From positions 17,505 to 81,504 of the forward strand of contig JADGFD010000014.1 of assembly GCA_016744015.1 (NCBI GenBank): a stretch of 64,000 bases of DNA, written 5' to 3'. This DNA comes from Paracoccaceae bacterium. GTDB taxonomy: Bacteria > Pseudomonadota > Alphaproteobacteria > Rhodobacterales > Rhodobacteraceae. Below the pieces are notes generated by a model. The model made no database searches. It was not told the DNA's origin and saw only the letters and a program-made list of their open reading frames with translations. This document shows, piece by piece, positions 39,451-49,591 of the stretch. The position numbers and the translations under genes are program-made. Each line of letters opens with the position of its first letter. Positions within the stretch are counted from its first letter, which is position 1.

Positions 39451-41625
39451 ATGAAGATCATTGCTTTTATTAGCCTTCTTTTCGCCAGCCCCTTGGCGGC
39501 GCAAGAGCGTGCTCCCAACCACCTGCTGGGCGAAAGTTCGCCATATTTGCAGCAGCATATTTATAACACGGTGAATTGGTATCCATGGGGCGAAGCGGCC
39601 TTTGCCAAGGCCCGCGCGGAGGATAAACCGATCTTCCTGTCGGTTGGTTACACCGCTTGCCATTGGTGCCGCGTGATGGCGGATGAGAGTTTTGAAGACG
39701 AGGCCGTTGGCGCGTTTCTCAACGAAAATTTTATTTCTATCAAGATGGACCGCGAGGAGCGCCCCGACCTCGATGAGCAGTTTATGCTGGTAACGCAAAC
39801 CGCCACTGGTGGCGGGGGATGGCCAAATTCGGTGTTTCTCACCGCGGAGGGCGCGCCGTTTTATGGCGGCGGCTACTACCCGCGCGATGCGTTTCTGGAG
39901 GTTTTGGGCGAGCTAAGCCAGCTGTGGAGTGAGGACCGCGCAGGCATTGAGGGCACGGCCGAGGCGCTAAGCGATGTTGTGCGAGCCTATTTGAACCGCA
40001 AAGCACGGGCGCGGGCGCTTACACCCGAATTGGCCCGCGCCGTTTCGGCCCGCCTGCTCAGTCGAATGGACGATTTCTACGGCGGTTTTGGCGTCGCCCC
40101 AAAGTTCCCGCAAGAATCCAGCCTGCTATATTTGCTTGACCAAGCCGAGCGCACTGCGGACCAAACCTTGTTGGAGGCTGTGCAACTGGCGGCCACCGGC
40201 ATGGTGAATGGTGGCATTCATGACCAAGCGGGCGGCGGGTTTCACCGCTATGCGGTTGATAACGAGTGGGCCGTGCCTCATTTTGAGAAAATGCTCTATA
40301 ACCAAGCGCTGATCGGGCGCTTGCTCACGCGGCTTAACGGGCTGCAAGCCAACCCGGATTATGCCCGCGCCGCCCAGCGCAGCTTTGATTACGTTTTGCA
40401 CGAAATGCAAGCGCCCGAGGGCGGGTTTTATGCTTCACAAGATGCGGATTCTCTAAATGAACGCGGCGAACATGAAGAAGGGTATTTCTATGTTTGGACA
40501 CCAGAAGCGGTGCGTGAAGCGGTGGGCGCCGAGGCTGATTTCCTGATTGCAACCCTGAATGTCGAAGAACATGGCGCAATAGAAGGGGCAAACACGCTGC
40601 GCATAACCGATATGGTGCAAGACCAAGCGCGGCTCGATGCAGGGCTTGAAGTGCTGCGGCTGGCACGTTTGGCCCGTGCGCAACCCATTACTGATAAGAA
40701 AATCCTACTGGGCTGGAATAGTGAAATGATTGTTTCACTGGTGACAGGCGCCCGGGCCTTCGAGCGGCCAGACTATTTGGCAGCGGCGCAGGCGTCGGCG
40801 CGGTTTATTATGGAAAACATGCGGGATAACGATGGCTATTTCCGCAGTTATATTGCGGGCGAAGCGACGATTGAAGCGCAACTGCCTGATTACGCCAGCT
40901 TTGGCCGCGCGCTACTGGCTTTGCATGACGCGGATCCGGCGGGCGGCTGGCTGCCTGAGGCTGGGCGCATTGCGCGCTATGTGCTGGCGCATTTTCAAGA
41001 AGACAGTGGCGTGTTCAGAATGAACGCGCAGCCCCAAGGTTTGGGGCCGTTTATTCAGTTTGATGATGGTGAGGTGCCCTCTGGTAATGCCCAAATGCAA
41101 CGGCTGCTCAGTGGTCTGGCGCGCCGCAGCACCGATGTAGACTTCATCCAGCAAGCCAATGTCTTGGCTGATGTACTTTCCGGCCATGCGCTGGCCTTCC
41201 CCGAGCAGCGCGCGGCAGCCTTGGCCGCTGTGGATGCCCAAAATCGAGGTGATACCGGCAGCCTACGCGCGGTGGCCCACGGAGCTGTACAAGTGCAGGC
41301 AAAACTTGACCGCGCGGCGGGCGAAGCGCACTTTACCATTCTGGTCGCAAAGGGCTGGCACATAAATGCCCATGTGCCATTGGAAGATTACTACATTCCA
41401 ACAGCGCTGAGCGTAAACGGTGAGGCCTTGGGCGCAGAGGCCTACCCCGAGCCCGTTATCACGAACCTCGCCTTTAACGGCACAACCCCCCTAGCCCTTT
41501 ATGAAGGCGCTCTGCACCTTACGGCTCCGATAGCGCCCGGTGCCAATGTTGTAAATCTGGCCCTGCAAGCCTGTAATGATGAAGTATGCCTCGCGCCGCA
41601 AAGCATGTCCTTTCGTTCTTGGTAA
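39451..41625 (+). CDS. Exported DUF255 thioredoxin-like protein (YyaL/SPATA20 family) with a DsbD-like C-terminus
   Basis: 724 residues from the ATG at 39451 (GGAG ahead). [18 protein letters not shown] is a signal peptide, so it acts in the periplasm. The DUF255 thioredoxin domain begins [20 protein letters not shown]; the motif C70-H-W-C73 replaces CGPC. An alpha/alpha-barrel region follows (about 200-550). The last ~110 residues ([15 protein letters not shown], then [11 protein letters not shown]) resemble the N-terminal domain of DsbD, including its paired cysteines. A periplasmic thiol-redox role is inference. The combination is unusual for a family often annotated without function. Confidence 0.82.
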   Translation: MKIIAFISLLFASPLAAQERAPNHLLGESSPYLQQHIYNTVNWYPWGEAAFAKARAEDKPIFLSVGYTACHWCRVMADESFEDEAVGAFLNENFISIKMDREERPDLDEQFMLVTQTATGGGGWPNSVFLTAEGAPFYGGGYYPRDAFLEVLGELSQLWSEDRAGIEGTAEALSDVVRAYLNRKARARALTPELARAVSARLLSRMDDFYGGFGVAPKFPQESSLLYLLDQAERTADQTLLEAVQLAATGMVNGGIHDQAGGGFHRYAVDNEWAVPHFEKMLYNQALIGRLLTRLNGLQANPDYARAAQRSFDYVLHEMQAPEGGFYASQDADSLNERGEHEEGYFYVWTPEAVREAVGAEADFLIATLNVEEHGAIEGANTLRITDMVQDQARLDAGLEVLRLARLARAQPITDKKILLGWNSEMIVSLVTGARAFERPDYLAAAQASARFIMENMRDNDGYFRSYIAGEATIEAQLPDYASFGRALLALHDADPAGGWLPEAGRIARYVLAHFQEDSGVFRMNAQPQGLGPFIQFDDGEVPSGNAQMQRLLSGLARRSTDVDFIQQANVLADVLSGHALAFPEQRAAALAAVDAQNRGDTGSLRAVAHGAVQVQAKLDRAAGEAHFTILVAKGWHINAHVPLEDYYIPTALSVNGEALGAEAYPEPVITNLAFNGTTPLALYEGALHLTAPIAPGANVVNLALQACNDEVCLAPQSMSFRSW

Positions 41626-41831
41626 AGCCGCACGCCCCAATTTCCAAATTGCCCAAGTATCCTGGGTGAATTGGCGAAGCCAAGAGGGCAACGCCCTGCC
41701 GATGGCAAAGCCGAGGCTATGCCCAACGGGAGACGGCTTGCAGCTTGCCGCACGACGTTAGGCCGGAGGGAGTGCCTGCCATTTTGCAAAGGGCATAGCG
41801 CTCACCGGGCAAAGGCCACCCTGCTCACTCT

Positions 41832-43307
41832 CTAAACATCCATACAAATATATTTCATCTCCAGATAATCCTCTACGCCATGGTGTGAACCTTCGCGGCC
41901 AAGGCCAGATTGTTTGACCCCGCCAAAAGGGGCTACTTCAGTTGAAATCAGGCCGGTATTAACCCCGACCATGCCATATTCCAGCGCCTCGGCAACTCGC
42001 CATACGCGGCTAAGGTTATTGGCATAAAAATAGCTGGCGAGGCCAAAAATGGTATCATTGGCCTGCTCGATCACGTCGTCTTCATCTGTGAAGCGGAATA
42101 GCGGCGCGACAGGGCCGAAGGTTTCGTCATTTGTGACAATCATATCGCGGGTCACACCCGTAAGAATGGTCGGCTCAAAAAACGTGCCGCCCAGCGCATG
42201 GCGATGTCCACCGGTGGTAACGGTGGCCCCTTTAGCGGTGGCGTCTGCGATATGCGCTTCCACCTTTTCGACGGCTGCCTCAGTGATGAGTGGGCCGGTA
42301 ACGGTGCCGACATCAAAGCCGTCTCCCACCTTCATGCTGCTCACGGCTGCCGCCATTTTCTCGGAAAAAACGTCATAAACACCGTCTTGCACATAAATCC
42401 GGTTGGCGCATACGCAGGTTTGGCCGTTATTGCGGTATTTCGCGATCATCGCGCCTTCTACGGCGGCGTCGAGGTCCGCATCATCAAATACGATGAAGGG
42501 AGCATTGCCACCAAGCTCCATTGACATCTTCATCACCTGCCCCGCCCCTTGGGCGAGTAGGATACGGCCCACTTGGGTAGAGCCGGTAAAGGTGAGCTTG
42601 CGGACTTTGGGGTTGGAGGTAAATTCTTTGCCCAGATCGGCTGCCGCCGTTGAAGGCACCACCGAAAACACACCTTTGGGCACGCCCGCACGCTCGGCCA
42701 ACAGGGCCATCGCCAGTGCCGAAAGCGGGGTTTCGGCGGCGGGTTTGGCCACAAAGGTGCAGCCCACCGCCAGCGCTGGGCCAACCTTGCGGGCAATCAT
42801 CGCATTCGGAAAATTCCATGGCGTGATAGAGGTCACCACGCCCACGGGCTGTTTCAGCACAACAATGCGTTTGCTTTCTTGGTGGCCCGGAATCGTCTCG
42901 CCATACACCCGCTTGGCCTCTTCAGAAAACCACTCGATAAAGCTGGCCCCATAAAGAATTTCGCCCTTGGCCTCAGCCAGGGGTTTCCCCATTTCTGCTG
43001 TGAGAATCGCACCGAGGTCATCAGCGTTTTCGACCATCAAATCATACCATTTGCGCAGCACCGCGGCGCGGTCTTTTCCGGTGCGGGCGGCCCATGGCTT
43101 TTGCGCATTATAAGCGGCCTCAATGGCGCGGCGGGTCTCGTCTACGCCGCAATCCGCGACCTCGCAAATTACATCGCCCCGCGCCGGGTTGGTCACTTTG
43201 AGCGTGCTGCCACTGTCAGCCTCCACCCATTCTCCGGCCACATAGGCCTTGGTGATGAGCAGTGACGGGTCTTTCAGCTTGCTGGCAAGTTCGGTTTTAT
43301 CAAGCAT
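41832..43307 (-). CDS. gabD: Succinate-semialdehyde dehydrogenase (NADP+)
   Basis: 491 residues of the aldehyde dehydrogenase superfamily. It oxidises succinate semialdehyde to succinate, feeding the TCA cycle. TPWNFPNAMIARKVGPALAV (about 148-167) is the cofactor region, MELGGNAPFIVFDDADLDAA holds the general-base Glu, and NNGQTCVCANRIYVQDGVYD the catalytic Cys. The end GLGREGSHHGVEDYLEMKYIC matches GabD. Other short-chain semialdehyde substrates are possible. It is separated from the previous gene by a 206-base region with nothing recognisable. Confidence 0.92.
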   Translation of the reverse strand: MLDKTELASKLKDPSLLITKAYVAGEWVEADSGSTLKVTNPARGDVICEVADCGVDETRRAIEAAYNAQKPWAARTGKDRAAVLRKWYDLMVENADDLGAILTAEMGKPLAEAKGEILYGASFIEWFSEEAKRVYGETIPGHQESKRIVVLKQPVGVVTSITPWNFPNAMIARKVGPALAVGCTFVAKPAAETPLSALAMALLAERAGVPKGVFSVVPSTAAADLGKEFTSNPKVRKLTFTGSTQVGRILLAQGAGQVMKMSMELGGNAPFIVFDDADLDAAVEGAMIAKYRNNGQTCVCANRIYVQDGVYDVFSEKMAAAVSSMKVGDGFDVGTVTGPLITEAAVEKVEAHIADATAKGATVTTGGHRHALGGTFFEPTILTGVTRDMIVTNDETFGPVAPLFRFTDEDDVIEQANDTIFGLASYFYANNLSRVWRVAEALEYGMVGVNTGLISTEVAPFGGVKQSGLGREGSHHGVEDYLEMKYICMDV

Positions 43308-43417
43308 AGGGCCTCTCCATAAGAATTTGAGTGCAGGATGCGGGGAAGATGGCGATTTCGCAAGTAGATTTGCGGGATTTTTGAAATATGTTAAGATATT
43401 GCAAAAAGGGGGAGAGC

Positions 43418-43834
43418 ATGGCTAATAAAACGCAAGAAAACGACGGGGATGTTACGGATTTTCTGAAAAATGTGGAGAATCCGAAGCGCCGTGCTGATGC
43501 GCAGGTTGTGTTGGAATTGATGGAGCGGGTGACAGGCTTGCCCGCCAAAATGTGGGGCACGGCCATTATTGGCTTTGGGAACTACCATTATAAATACGCC
43601 AGTGGCCGCGAAGGGGATTTTATGCGGGTTGGCTTTTCACCGCGTAAAGCCAATTTGGTGGTGTATATCCTGCCCGGATATACCGATTATGCTGAGATTT
43701 TGGGGCGGATAGGGAAGTATAAGAAAGGGAAGTCCTGCCTTTATATCAACAAGCTGGATGATATTGATATGGGTGTTTTGGAGGAGTTGGTTGTGGCGGG
43801 GCTGGCGGATATGGCGAAGACGTATCCCGAATAA
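43418..43834 (+). CDS. DUF1801 family protein
   Basis: 138 residues from the ATG at 43418 (GGGGGAGAGC ahead). AQVVLELMERVTGLPAKMWG and the Tyr-rich YKYASGREGDFMRVGFSPRK match DUF1801 (YdhG-like), a small alpha/beta fold of unknown function related to CyaY/YjbR shapes. It is monocistronic and faces trmL tail to tail, with a repeat hairpin between. Confidence 0.85.
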   Translation: MANKTQENDGDVTDFLKNVENPKRRADAQVVLELMERVTGLPAKMWGTAIIGFGNYHYKYASGREGDFMRVGFSPRKANLVVYILPGYTDYAEILGRIGKYKKGKSCLYINKLDDIDMGVLEELVVAGLADMAKTYPE

Positions 43835-43835
43835 T

Positions 43836-43860
43836 GGTGGGTGGCGAGCACCCGCCCTAC
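43836..43860. repeat. REP-like hairpin that supplies the trmL stop codon
   Basis: GGTGGGTG (43836-43843) pairs with CACCCGCC (43849-43856), one G-T pair, around a five-base loop, then CCTAC. The minus-strand stop of trmL (TAG, plus-strand CTA at 43857-43859) is part of the element's end. It is similar to the hairpin at 58237-58260, both ending CCCTA next to a minus-strand stop. Likely a bidirectional terminator or REP-type repeat. Confidence 0.5.
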
Positions 43861-44315
43861 CGGAGCTGGCGGGTGGCCTCGCCTAGAGCGATCCCTGCCG
43901 ACACCGCCACATTTAGCGATCGGCCACCGCCGGGCATGGGGATGAGCAGGCGGGCGTCGCAGGCGCTGGCTACATTCTCCGGCACGCCTGCACTTTCGCG
44001 GCCCATCATTATCGTGTCCCCCACCTGAAAGCCAAAATCCCACAGCGGCGTAGCGCCTTTGGTAGACATCAGAATGAGCCGCCCCGTGCGCTGGGCCTGA
44101 AACGCCTCCCATGAGGCATGGCGGGCAATGTCTGCAATATCGGCATAATCCATCGCCGAGCGGCGCAGGGCTTTGACGGAAAACGGGAATCCGCAGGGCT
44201 CGATCACATCGATTCCAGCGTCAAAGCAGGCCGCGAGGCGAATCATTGTGCCCAAATTTGGGGCAATATCGGGCTGAAAAGCCGCGATTCTAAGTTTTTG
44301 GGCCAATATTTTCAC
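43857..44315 (-). CDS. trmL: tRNA (cytidine(34)-2'-O)-methyltransferase
   Basis: 152 residues of the SpoU/SPOUT family with a deep-knot fold. TrmL methylates the wobble C34/U34 of tRNA-Leu. [20 protein letters not shown] is the N-terminal motif 1, [15 protein letters not shown] motif 2 and [20 protein letters not shown] motif 3, which form the S-adenosylmethionine knot. Length is standard. Divergent from petA. Confidence 0.92.
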   Translation of the reverse strand: MKILAQKLRIAAFQPDIAPNLGTMIRLAACFDAGIDVIEPCGFPFSVKALRRSAMDYADIADIARHASWEAFQAQRTGRLILMSTKGATPLWDFGFQVGDTIMMGRESAGVPENVASACDARLLIPMPGGGRSLNVAVSAGIALGEATRQLR

Positions 44316-44454
44316 TTTCTTTAGGCATGCGGCGCAAAGTCCGCTGGACCGCGCGCCGTGTCAGGTGTATTCGGTTCCTGCAATGCCTGCAATCTGCGGG
44401 CTCAAAATGTATAGCCAGCCCGAGAATTCGGGCATCAGCAAGGGGGGACGTCCA

Positions 44455-45012
44455 TTGTCTCACGCAGAAGACACAGGCTCGCGCCGCGATTTTCTATATG
44501 TCGCGACAGCCACCACAGGCGCCGTAGCGGTTGGCGCCGCTGTTTGGCCGCTGGTCGACCAAATGAACCCCAGCGCCGATGTTCAGGCGCTCTCTTCCAT
44601 TGAGATCGACATTGACGGCATTGAGCCTGGCACACAGATCACCAAAAAATGGCGCGGTAAGCCGGTTTTTATTCGCCGCCGCACCGCAGAAGAGATTGCA
44701 GAAAGCCGCAACACGCCGCTGGCAGACCTGCCGGACCAAACCTCGCAAAATGACAACAAATTCGAGACAGACGCCTCTGATGAGAACCGCACGCTAGATG
44801 AAGCTGGCGAGTGGCTGGTGATGATCGGTGTTTGCACCCATTTGGGCTGTATCCCTATCGGCGATGGCGCTGGAGATTTTGGTGGCTGGTTCTGCCCCTG
44901 CCATGGCTCGCACTATGATGCGGCTGGCCGTATTCGCAAGGGGCCTGCCCCGCTCAACCTTCTGGTGCCGACATCTGAGTTTTTGTCCGACACCGTAATT
45001 AAACTAGGCTAA
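44455..45012 (+). CDS. petA: Ubiquinol-cytochrome c reductase Rieske subunit
   Basis: 185 residues if translation starts at the TTG at 44455. I chose this because AGGGGGG lies seven bases ahead and the protein then begins (M)[18 protein letters not shown], the usual Rieske N-terminus with a twin-arginine motif (SRRDFLY) and transmembrane anchor. An in-frame ATG 90 bases upstream gives an unlikely extension. The 2Fe-2S ligands are in CTHLGC and CPCHGS. A GCCCGA/TCGGGC hairpin lies at 44418-44433 just before the ribosome site. First gene of petABC. Confidence 0.94.
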   Translation: MSHAEDTGSRRDFLYVATATTGAVAVGAAVWPLVDQMNPSADVQALSSIEIDIDGIEPGTQITKKWRGKPVFIRRRTAEEIAESRNTPLADLPDQTSQNDNKFETDASDENRTLDEAGEWLVMIGVCTHLGCIPIGDGAGDFGGWFCPCHGSHYDAAGRIRKGPAPLNLLVPTSEFLSDTVIKLG

Positions 45013-45023
45013 GGGAGAACATC

Positions 45024-46340
45024 ATGGGTGGTATCCCACACGATCATTACGAGCCAAAATCCGGCTTCGAAAAATGGCTGCACAAGCGTCTTCCTATCGT
45101 AGGCCTCGCTTACGATACGCTGATGATTCCAACGCCAAAAAACCTGAACTGGATGTGGATTTGGGGCATTGTGCTCGCCTTCACACTGGTTTTGCAAATC
45201 ATTACCGGCATTGTTTTGGCTATGCACTATACGCCAAATGTTAACATGGCCTTCCAATCGGTTGAGCACATCATGCGGGATGTGAATTACGGCTGGCTGC
45301 TGCGTTACCTGCACATGAACGGCGCGTCTTTGTTCTTCATTGCGGTTTACCTGCACATTTTCCGTGGTCTTTATTATGGTTCCTATAAAGCCCCGCGTGA
45401 GGTGACGTGGATCATCGGTATGCTGATTTACCTTGCTATGATGGCCACCGGTTTCTTGGGTTACGTGCTGCCATGGGGGCAAATGTCCTTCTGGGGTGCA
45501 ACCGTGATTACCGGCCTGTTTGGTGCGGTTCCTGGTGTGGGTGAAAGCATTCAAGCTTGGCTACTGGGTGGCCCTGCGGTAGATAACGCTACGCTAAATC
45601 GCTTCTTCTCGCTGCACTACTTGCTGCCGTTTGTGATTGTGGCGCTGGTGGCGCTGCATATCTGGGCCTTCCACACCACGGGCAATAGCAACCCTTCGGG
45701 TGTTGAGGTTCGCCGTGGCTCCAAAGCGGAAGCCGAGAAAGACACACTGCCCTTCTGGCCATATTTTGTGATCAAAGATCTATATGCGCTTGTGGTTGTG
45801 TTGATCGTGTTTGCTGCTGTGGTTGGCTTTATGCCCAACTATCTTGGCCATCCGGACAATTACAAAATGGCGGACCCGTTGGTGACGCCAGCGCATATTG
45901 TGCCTGAATGGTATTACCTGCCGTTTTATGCCATTTTGCGGGCCTTTACCGCTGAAGTATGGGTCGTGCAATTTGCCAGCTTAATCACCGGCGGTATTGT
46001 GGACGCCAAATTCTTTGGCGTGGTGGCCATGTTTGGCTCGATTTTTGTGATGGCGCTGGTGCCATGGCTCGATACAAGCCGTGTGCGCTCGGGCCGTTAC
46101 CGCCCTGCGTTCCGCTTCTTCTTCTGGCTACTGGCGTTTGACTTTATGTTCTTAATGTGGCTCGGCGCAATGCCAGCCGAGGAACCTTATGCAAGCCTCG
46201 CATTGCTGGGCTCGGCCTACTGGTTTGGCTACTTCTTGGTTATTCTGCCGCTGCTTGGCCTCTTTGAGCGCCCGCAAGCCACGCCAGAAACCATTGAAGC
46301 CGACTTTGACAGCCACTACCCGCCGAAATCGGCCGAGTAA
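45024..46340 (+). CDS. petB: Cytochrome b subunit of the bc1 complex
   Basis: 438 residues, typical of alphaproteobacterial cytochrome b, with eight membrane helices and two b haems. [20 protein letters not shown] includes the haem ligands, and the [12 protein letters not shown] sequence around 289 is the conserved Qo-site PEWY motif. It transfers electrons from ubiquinol across the inner membrane. AGGGAGAACATC lies before the ATG. Confidence 0.97.
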   Translation: MGGIPHDHYEPKSGFEKWLHKRLPIVGLAYDTLMIPTPKNLNWMWIWGIVLAFTLVLQIITGIVLAMHYTPNVNMAFQSVEHIMRDVNYGWLLRYLHMNGASLFFIAVYLHIFRGLYYGSYKAPREVTWIIGMLIYLAMMATGFLGYVLPWGQMSFWGATVITGLFGAVPGVGESIQAWLLGGPAVDNATLNRFFSLHYLLPFVIVALVALHIWAFHTTGNSNPSGVEVRRGSKAEAEKDTLPFWPYFVIKDLYALVVVLIVFAAVVGFMPNYLGHPDNYKMADPLVTPAHIVPEWYYLPFYAILRAFTAEVWVVQFASLITGGIVDAKFFGVVAMFGSIFVMALVPWLDTSRVRSGRYRPAFRFFFWLLAFDFMFLMWLGAMPAEEPYASLALLGSAYWFGYFLVILPLLGLFERPQATPETIEADFDSHYPPKSAE

Positions 46341-46353
46341 GAAAGAAAGGACT

Positions 46354-47139
46354 ATGAAAATGTTCAAGAAAACACTCCTTTCCGCAGTTGTCGCGCTGGG
46401 CCTTGGCGGTAACGCATTTGCCGCTGGCGATGCAGGCCATATCGAAGATATTGCTTTCAGCTTTGAAGGTGTCTTTGGCAAGTATGACCAACATCAGGTG
46501 CAGCGCGGGCTTCAGGTCTATACCGAGGTTTGCTCTGCTTGCCACGGGCTTAATCTGGTGGCTTATCGTAACCTTAGTGACGAAGGCGGCGTGACATTAC
46601 CCGTCGATCAGGTAAAGGCCTATGCGGCCCAGTTTGAAACCTTTGACCCTGAGCTGGATGATTATCGCCCGGCGATTCCATCAGACTATTTCGGCAGCAG
46701 CAATGATGAAAATGCGCCCGATCTTTCGCTAATGGCCAAAGCACGGGCTGGTTTCCATGGGCCTTATGGCTCTGGTATCAACCAGCTGTTCCGGGGCATG
46801 GGTGGCCCCGAATATATCGTGGCTATTCTCAACGGCTACACCGGTGAGGAAAAAGAGCAGGCTGGCACGATCTTGTATGAAAACACGGCCTTCCCCGGCG
46901 GCTGGATTTCAATGGCGCCGCCACTTTTTGACGAAGCCGTCGAATTTGAGCCTGCCCATGATAATGACGTGCATCACCTTTCCGAAGATGTTGCAACTTT
47001 CCTTATGTGGGCGGCCGAGCCAAAGCTGATGGACCGTAAAAAGGCCGGCCTTGTGGCCGTGATTTTTCTGACGTTTATGGCGGTTATGCTTTATCTGACC
47101 AACAAAAAACTCTGGGCCAAAGCCAAGCGTAAAGACTAG
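46354..47139 (+). CDS. petC: Cytochrome c1 subunit of the bc1 complex
   Basis: 261 residues from the ATG at 46354 (AAAGAAAGG ahead), which gives a signal peptide [19 protein letters not shown]. The c-type haem site is VCSACHGLN, and [10 protein letters not shown] holds the probable Met ligand. The C-terminal helix ([16 protein letters not shown]) with a basic tail anchors it in the membrane. It hands electrons to soluble or membrane cytochrome c. Confidence 0.96.
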   Translation: MKMFKKTLLSAVVALGLGGNAFAAGDAGHIEDIAFSFEGVFGKYDQHQVQRGLQVYTEVCSACHGLNLVAYRNLSDEGGVTLPVDQVKAYAAQFETFDPELDDYRPAIPSDYFGSSNDENAPDLSLMAKARAGFHGPYGSGINQLFRGMGGPEYIVAILNGYTGEEKEQAGTILYENTAFPGGWISMAPPLFDEAVEFEPAHDNDVHHLSEDVATFLMWAAEPKLMDRKKAGLVAVIFLTFMAVMLYLTNKKLWAKAKRKD

Positions 47140-47156
47140 GGTTTTTGCGATAGTTT

Positions 47157-47190
47157 AAAAAAGGGCGTGCCGTGTGGTGCGCCCTTTTTA
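47157..47190 (+). terminator. Intrinsic terminator of the petABC operon
   Basis: GGGCGTGCC pairs with GGTGCGCCC (two G-T pairs) around a GTGT loop, flanked by AAAAAA upstream and TTTTTAT downstream. It starts 18 bases past the petC stop. The A/T flanks make it usable from both strands, serving manC as well. Confidence 0.85.
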
Positions 47191-47209
47191 TATCAGCATC
47201 CGGCGTTTG

Positions 47210-48616
47210 TCAGGTGCGTCCGTAGCGGTCTTCCAGCCGCTCGATATCATCCTCTGCAAGGTAATCTCCGGTTTGCACTTCGATCAGTTCAAGCGGGGTT
47301 TCGCCTGTGTTTTCAAGCGCATGAACAACACCAAGTGGCAGGTAAATTGACTGATTTTCCGAAAGCTCAAACACCTCGTCACCCTTCGTCACCTTCGCTG
47401 TGCCACGCACAACCACCCAATGCTCGGCCCGATGGAAATGCTTTTGCACCGAGAGCTTCCCGCCCGGTTTCACCGTAATGCGCTTCACCAGATAGCGCGC
47501 GCCTTCGTCAACCTTGTCATAGCTGCCCCATGGGCGGTACACATCTCGGTGAAATGCTATTTCTGGCCGGTTCGCAGCTTTTAGCCGCGCCACCAACGCT
47601 TCCATGTGGGCCATGCCTGATTTTGGTGCGACAAAAACCGCATCCTTTGTTTCCACAATTACCATATCTTCGCAGCCCACTGCCGCCACAAGCCGGCTTT
47701 GGGCATTTATATAATTGCCGCGCCCTTCAAGGCTAACCACATCTCCGATTTCGCAATTTTCTGTGCTGTCTTTTGCGGAAGCCGCCCAAAGTGCTGCCCA
47801 AGAGCCAATGTCGCTCCAGCCAGCATCAAGTGGCAGCATGGTTATATTACTGGCTCTTTCCATCACGGCGTAGTCAATTGAATCTGCCGGGCAAGCCAAA
47901 AAGGCGTCTTTGGCAAAGCGCAGGAAATCCAGGTCAGCCATCCGGCCCTGATAGGCGGTTTCGCAGGCGTGCAGGATGTCGGGCCTATGCTGGCGAAGCG
48001 CGGAAAGGTAGCTGCTGGCTCGAAGCATAAAAACGCCGCTATTCCAGTAATAATCCCCGCTCACGAGATATTCTGCCGCGGTAGGCGCATCCGGTTTTTC
48101 CACAAATGCTTTAACCTTTAGCGCGGCTCCTTTATGGGCGGTGGCATGGATATAACCATATCCGGTTTCGGCGTGGGCCGGCAGGATACCAAAGGTAACA
48201 AGCTCGCCACCTTCGGCCAGAGCACGGCCCATCTCGACGGCTCTGGAAAATGCTTCATTGTCGTGGATTTTATGGTCAGCGGGCATAACAAGCAGCACTG
48301 GGTCATCCGCCATTGCTTGCGCTTCTAGCGCCCCCATGGCCAAAGCTGGAGCGGTGTTACGCCCAGCGGGCTCTAGCAGAATGGAGGCCGATACCCCGAG
48401 CTGGCGCACCTGCTCGGCCGCCAGAAACCGGGAATCCTCGTTGCAAATCAGCATCGGTGGCAAATGGGATAGGCCTTGAAGCCGCGAAAGCGTGTTTTGC
48501 AGCATGGTGTGCTTGCCATCAAGTTGCAAATATTGCTTCGCATAATGCTTGCGCGATAGGGGCCATAGCCGCGTGCCCGAGCCTCCGGCCAGAATGACGG
48601 GGAGCAGCGGGCTCAT
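47210..48616 (-). CDS. manC: Mannose-1-phosphate guanylyltransferase / mannose-6-phosphate isomerase
   Basis: 468 residues from the ATG at 48616. The N-terminal part makes GDP-mannose from mannose-1-phosphate and GTP (PVILAGGSGTRLWPLSRKHY; VEKPDAPTAAEYL), and the C-terminal cupin half (PGGKLSVQKHFHRAEHWVVV) is the type II mannose-6-phosphate isomerase. GDP-mannose feeds exopolysaccharide, lipopolysaccharide or glycosylation. No other polysaccharide gene is adjacent, so the use is unknown. An upstream in-frame start is possible but less likely. Confidence 0.93.
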   Translation of the reverse strand: MSPLLPVILAGGSGTRLWPLSRKHYAKQYLQLDGKHTMLQNTLSRLQGLSHLPPMLICNEDSRFLAAEQVRQLGVSASILLEPAGRNTAPALAMGALEAQAMADDPVLLVMPADHKIHDNEAFSRAVEMGRALAEGGELVTFGILPAHAETGYGYIHATAHKGAALKVKAFVEKPDAPTAAEYLVSGDYYWNSGVFMLRASSYLSALRQHRPDILHACETAYQGRMADLDFLRFAKDAFLACPADSIDYAVMERASNITMLPLDAGWSDIGSWAALWAASAKDSTENCEIGDVVSLEGRGNYINAQSRLVAAVGCEDMVIVETKDAVFVAPKSGMAHMEALVARLKAANRPEIAFHRDVYRPWGSYDKVDEGARYLVKRITVKPGGKLSVQKHFHRAEHWVVVRGTAKVTKGDEVFELSENQSIYLPLGVVHALENTGETPLELIEVQTGDYLAEDDIERLEDRYGRT

Positions 48617-48998
48617 CTGACGTGGCCTTGGAGGGGGATGAATTGAATAAGCCGCATGTGGTTCCCGCTTGATTTTGGCAGTCACCTGCCCTCATACTGT
48701 TTGGTTAACTGTTAGTGCAACAATCATTAACAAATCGTCAATGCTTATGGCAACACCTTTGCCGAAAGCACGGTGCGAACAGAGCATTGTAGCTTCGCGC
48801 AGCGGTATCACAATGAAAACAAACAGATTATTGACCTTACAGAATTTATTTACCTAGGTTAATAGTTATAGTAGCTGCGCATGATTAAGGGGCGGCTTTT
48901 AGAACCGCAGGCGTAAATAGGATTTTCAGGTTTGCAACAAACCCCTTGCGCTTTTTTTGCACTCCGCGATACTCTTAGCCCATAAGGGGGAGGTTTTT
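48617..48998. other. Divergent regulatory region between manC and the response regulator
   Basis: No gene found in these 382 bases. The DNA is A+T-richer than its surroundings and should hold promoters for both sides. GTTTGCAACAAAC (48930-48942) is a small palindrome (5+3+5) about 57 bases ahead of the response-regulator start. I could not support any named binding site. Confidence 0.4.
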
Positions 48999-49361
48999 GT
49001 GACTAGGCGCATTCTAATTGTAGAGGACGAACCCAATATCGTTGAATCGCTTCGTTTCTTGCTTGAGCGTGAGGAGCTTGATGTGGCTGTTCAGTCAGAC
49101 GGGGCGTTGGCGATTGATAGCGTGGTCGCGACAAAGCCTGATCTCGTAATCCTTGATGTGATGCTGCCGAACCGGAGCGGTTTTGACATATTACGCGACC
49201 TGCAGCAAATGCCCGGCACGCGGCCCAAGGTTATGGTGCTTACGGCCAAAGGCCAAGCGCGCGATCGTGATACCGCCGAAGGTATCGGGGTTGACAACTA
49301 CATGACCAAGCCGTTTTCCAATAAAGAAATTGTAGCCTCTGTGCTGCGTATGCTGGCATGA
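48999..49361 (+). CDS. Single-domain response regulator
   Basis: 120 residues from the GTG at 48999, chosen because GGGGGAGG lies six bases ahead. It is a stand-alone receiver domain: acidic pair Asp10/Glu11, phosphorylation site Asp53 in VILDVMLP, Thr82 and Lys104 in YMTKPF. No output domain, so it works by protein contact or as a phosphate relay. It overlaps the next gene by 4 bases, and the partner kinase follows two genes later. Confidence 0.9.
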   Translation: MTRRILIVEDEPNIVESLRFLLEREELDVAVQSDGALAIDSVVATKPDLVILDVMLPNRSGFDILRDLQQMPGTRPKVMVLTAKGQARDRDTAEGIGVDNYMTKPFSNKEIVASVLRMLA

Positions 49362-49588
49362 ACCGCTCTGATCTTGCGGCAGAGGCGACCCGTAGGCGCA
49401 AGTTGCGCGAAGGGGCGCTGCTATTGCCGATTTTCGGAGCGTTTTTGCTTGTTTCGCCACTGATCACGGTGTTTATCGGCAGCACCTCTATTTTTGGCCT
49501 ACCCTTGATATTTATATATATTTTTGGCATTTGGCTTGGTTTGGTGCTGATCGCCCGCGCCATGGCGCGACGGTTGGACAAGGGCTAA
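49358..49588 (+). CDS. Small two-helix membrane protein
   Basis: 76 residues with two strongly hydrophobic helices (LLLPIFGAFLLVSPLITVFIG and the LIFIYIFGIWLGLVLIARAM region) and basic ends. It lies between the response regulator (4-base overlap) and the symporter-kinase (3-base gap). It resembles the small membrane subunits that accompany sodium/solute symporters (DUF4212/DUF485 types), so it may be a cofactor of the kinase's transport domain. Confidence 0.78.
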   Translation: MNRSDLAAEATRRRKLREGALLLPIFGAFLLVSPLITVFIGSTSIFGLPLIFIYIFGIWLGLVLIARAMARRLDKG

Positions 49589-49591
49589 GCC

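Noticed and set aside
44365..44454. Longer N-terminus for the Rieske protein from ATG 44365
   Set aside because: The extra 30 residues resemble nothing in Rieske proteins, lack a ribosome site and overlap the promoter region opposite trmL.
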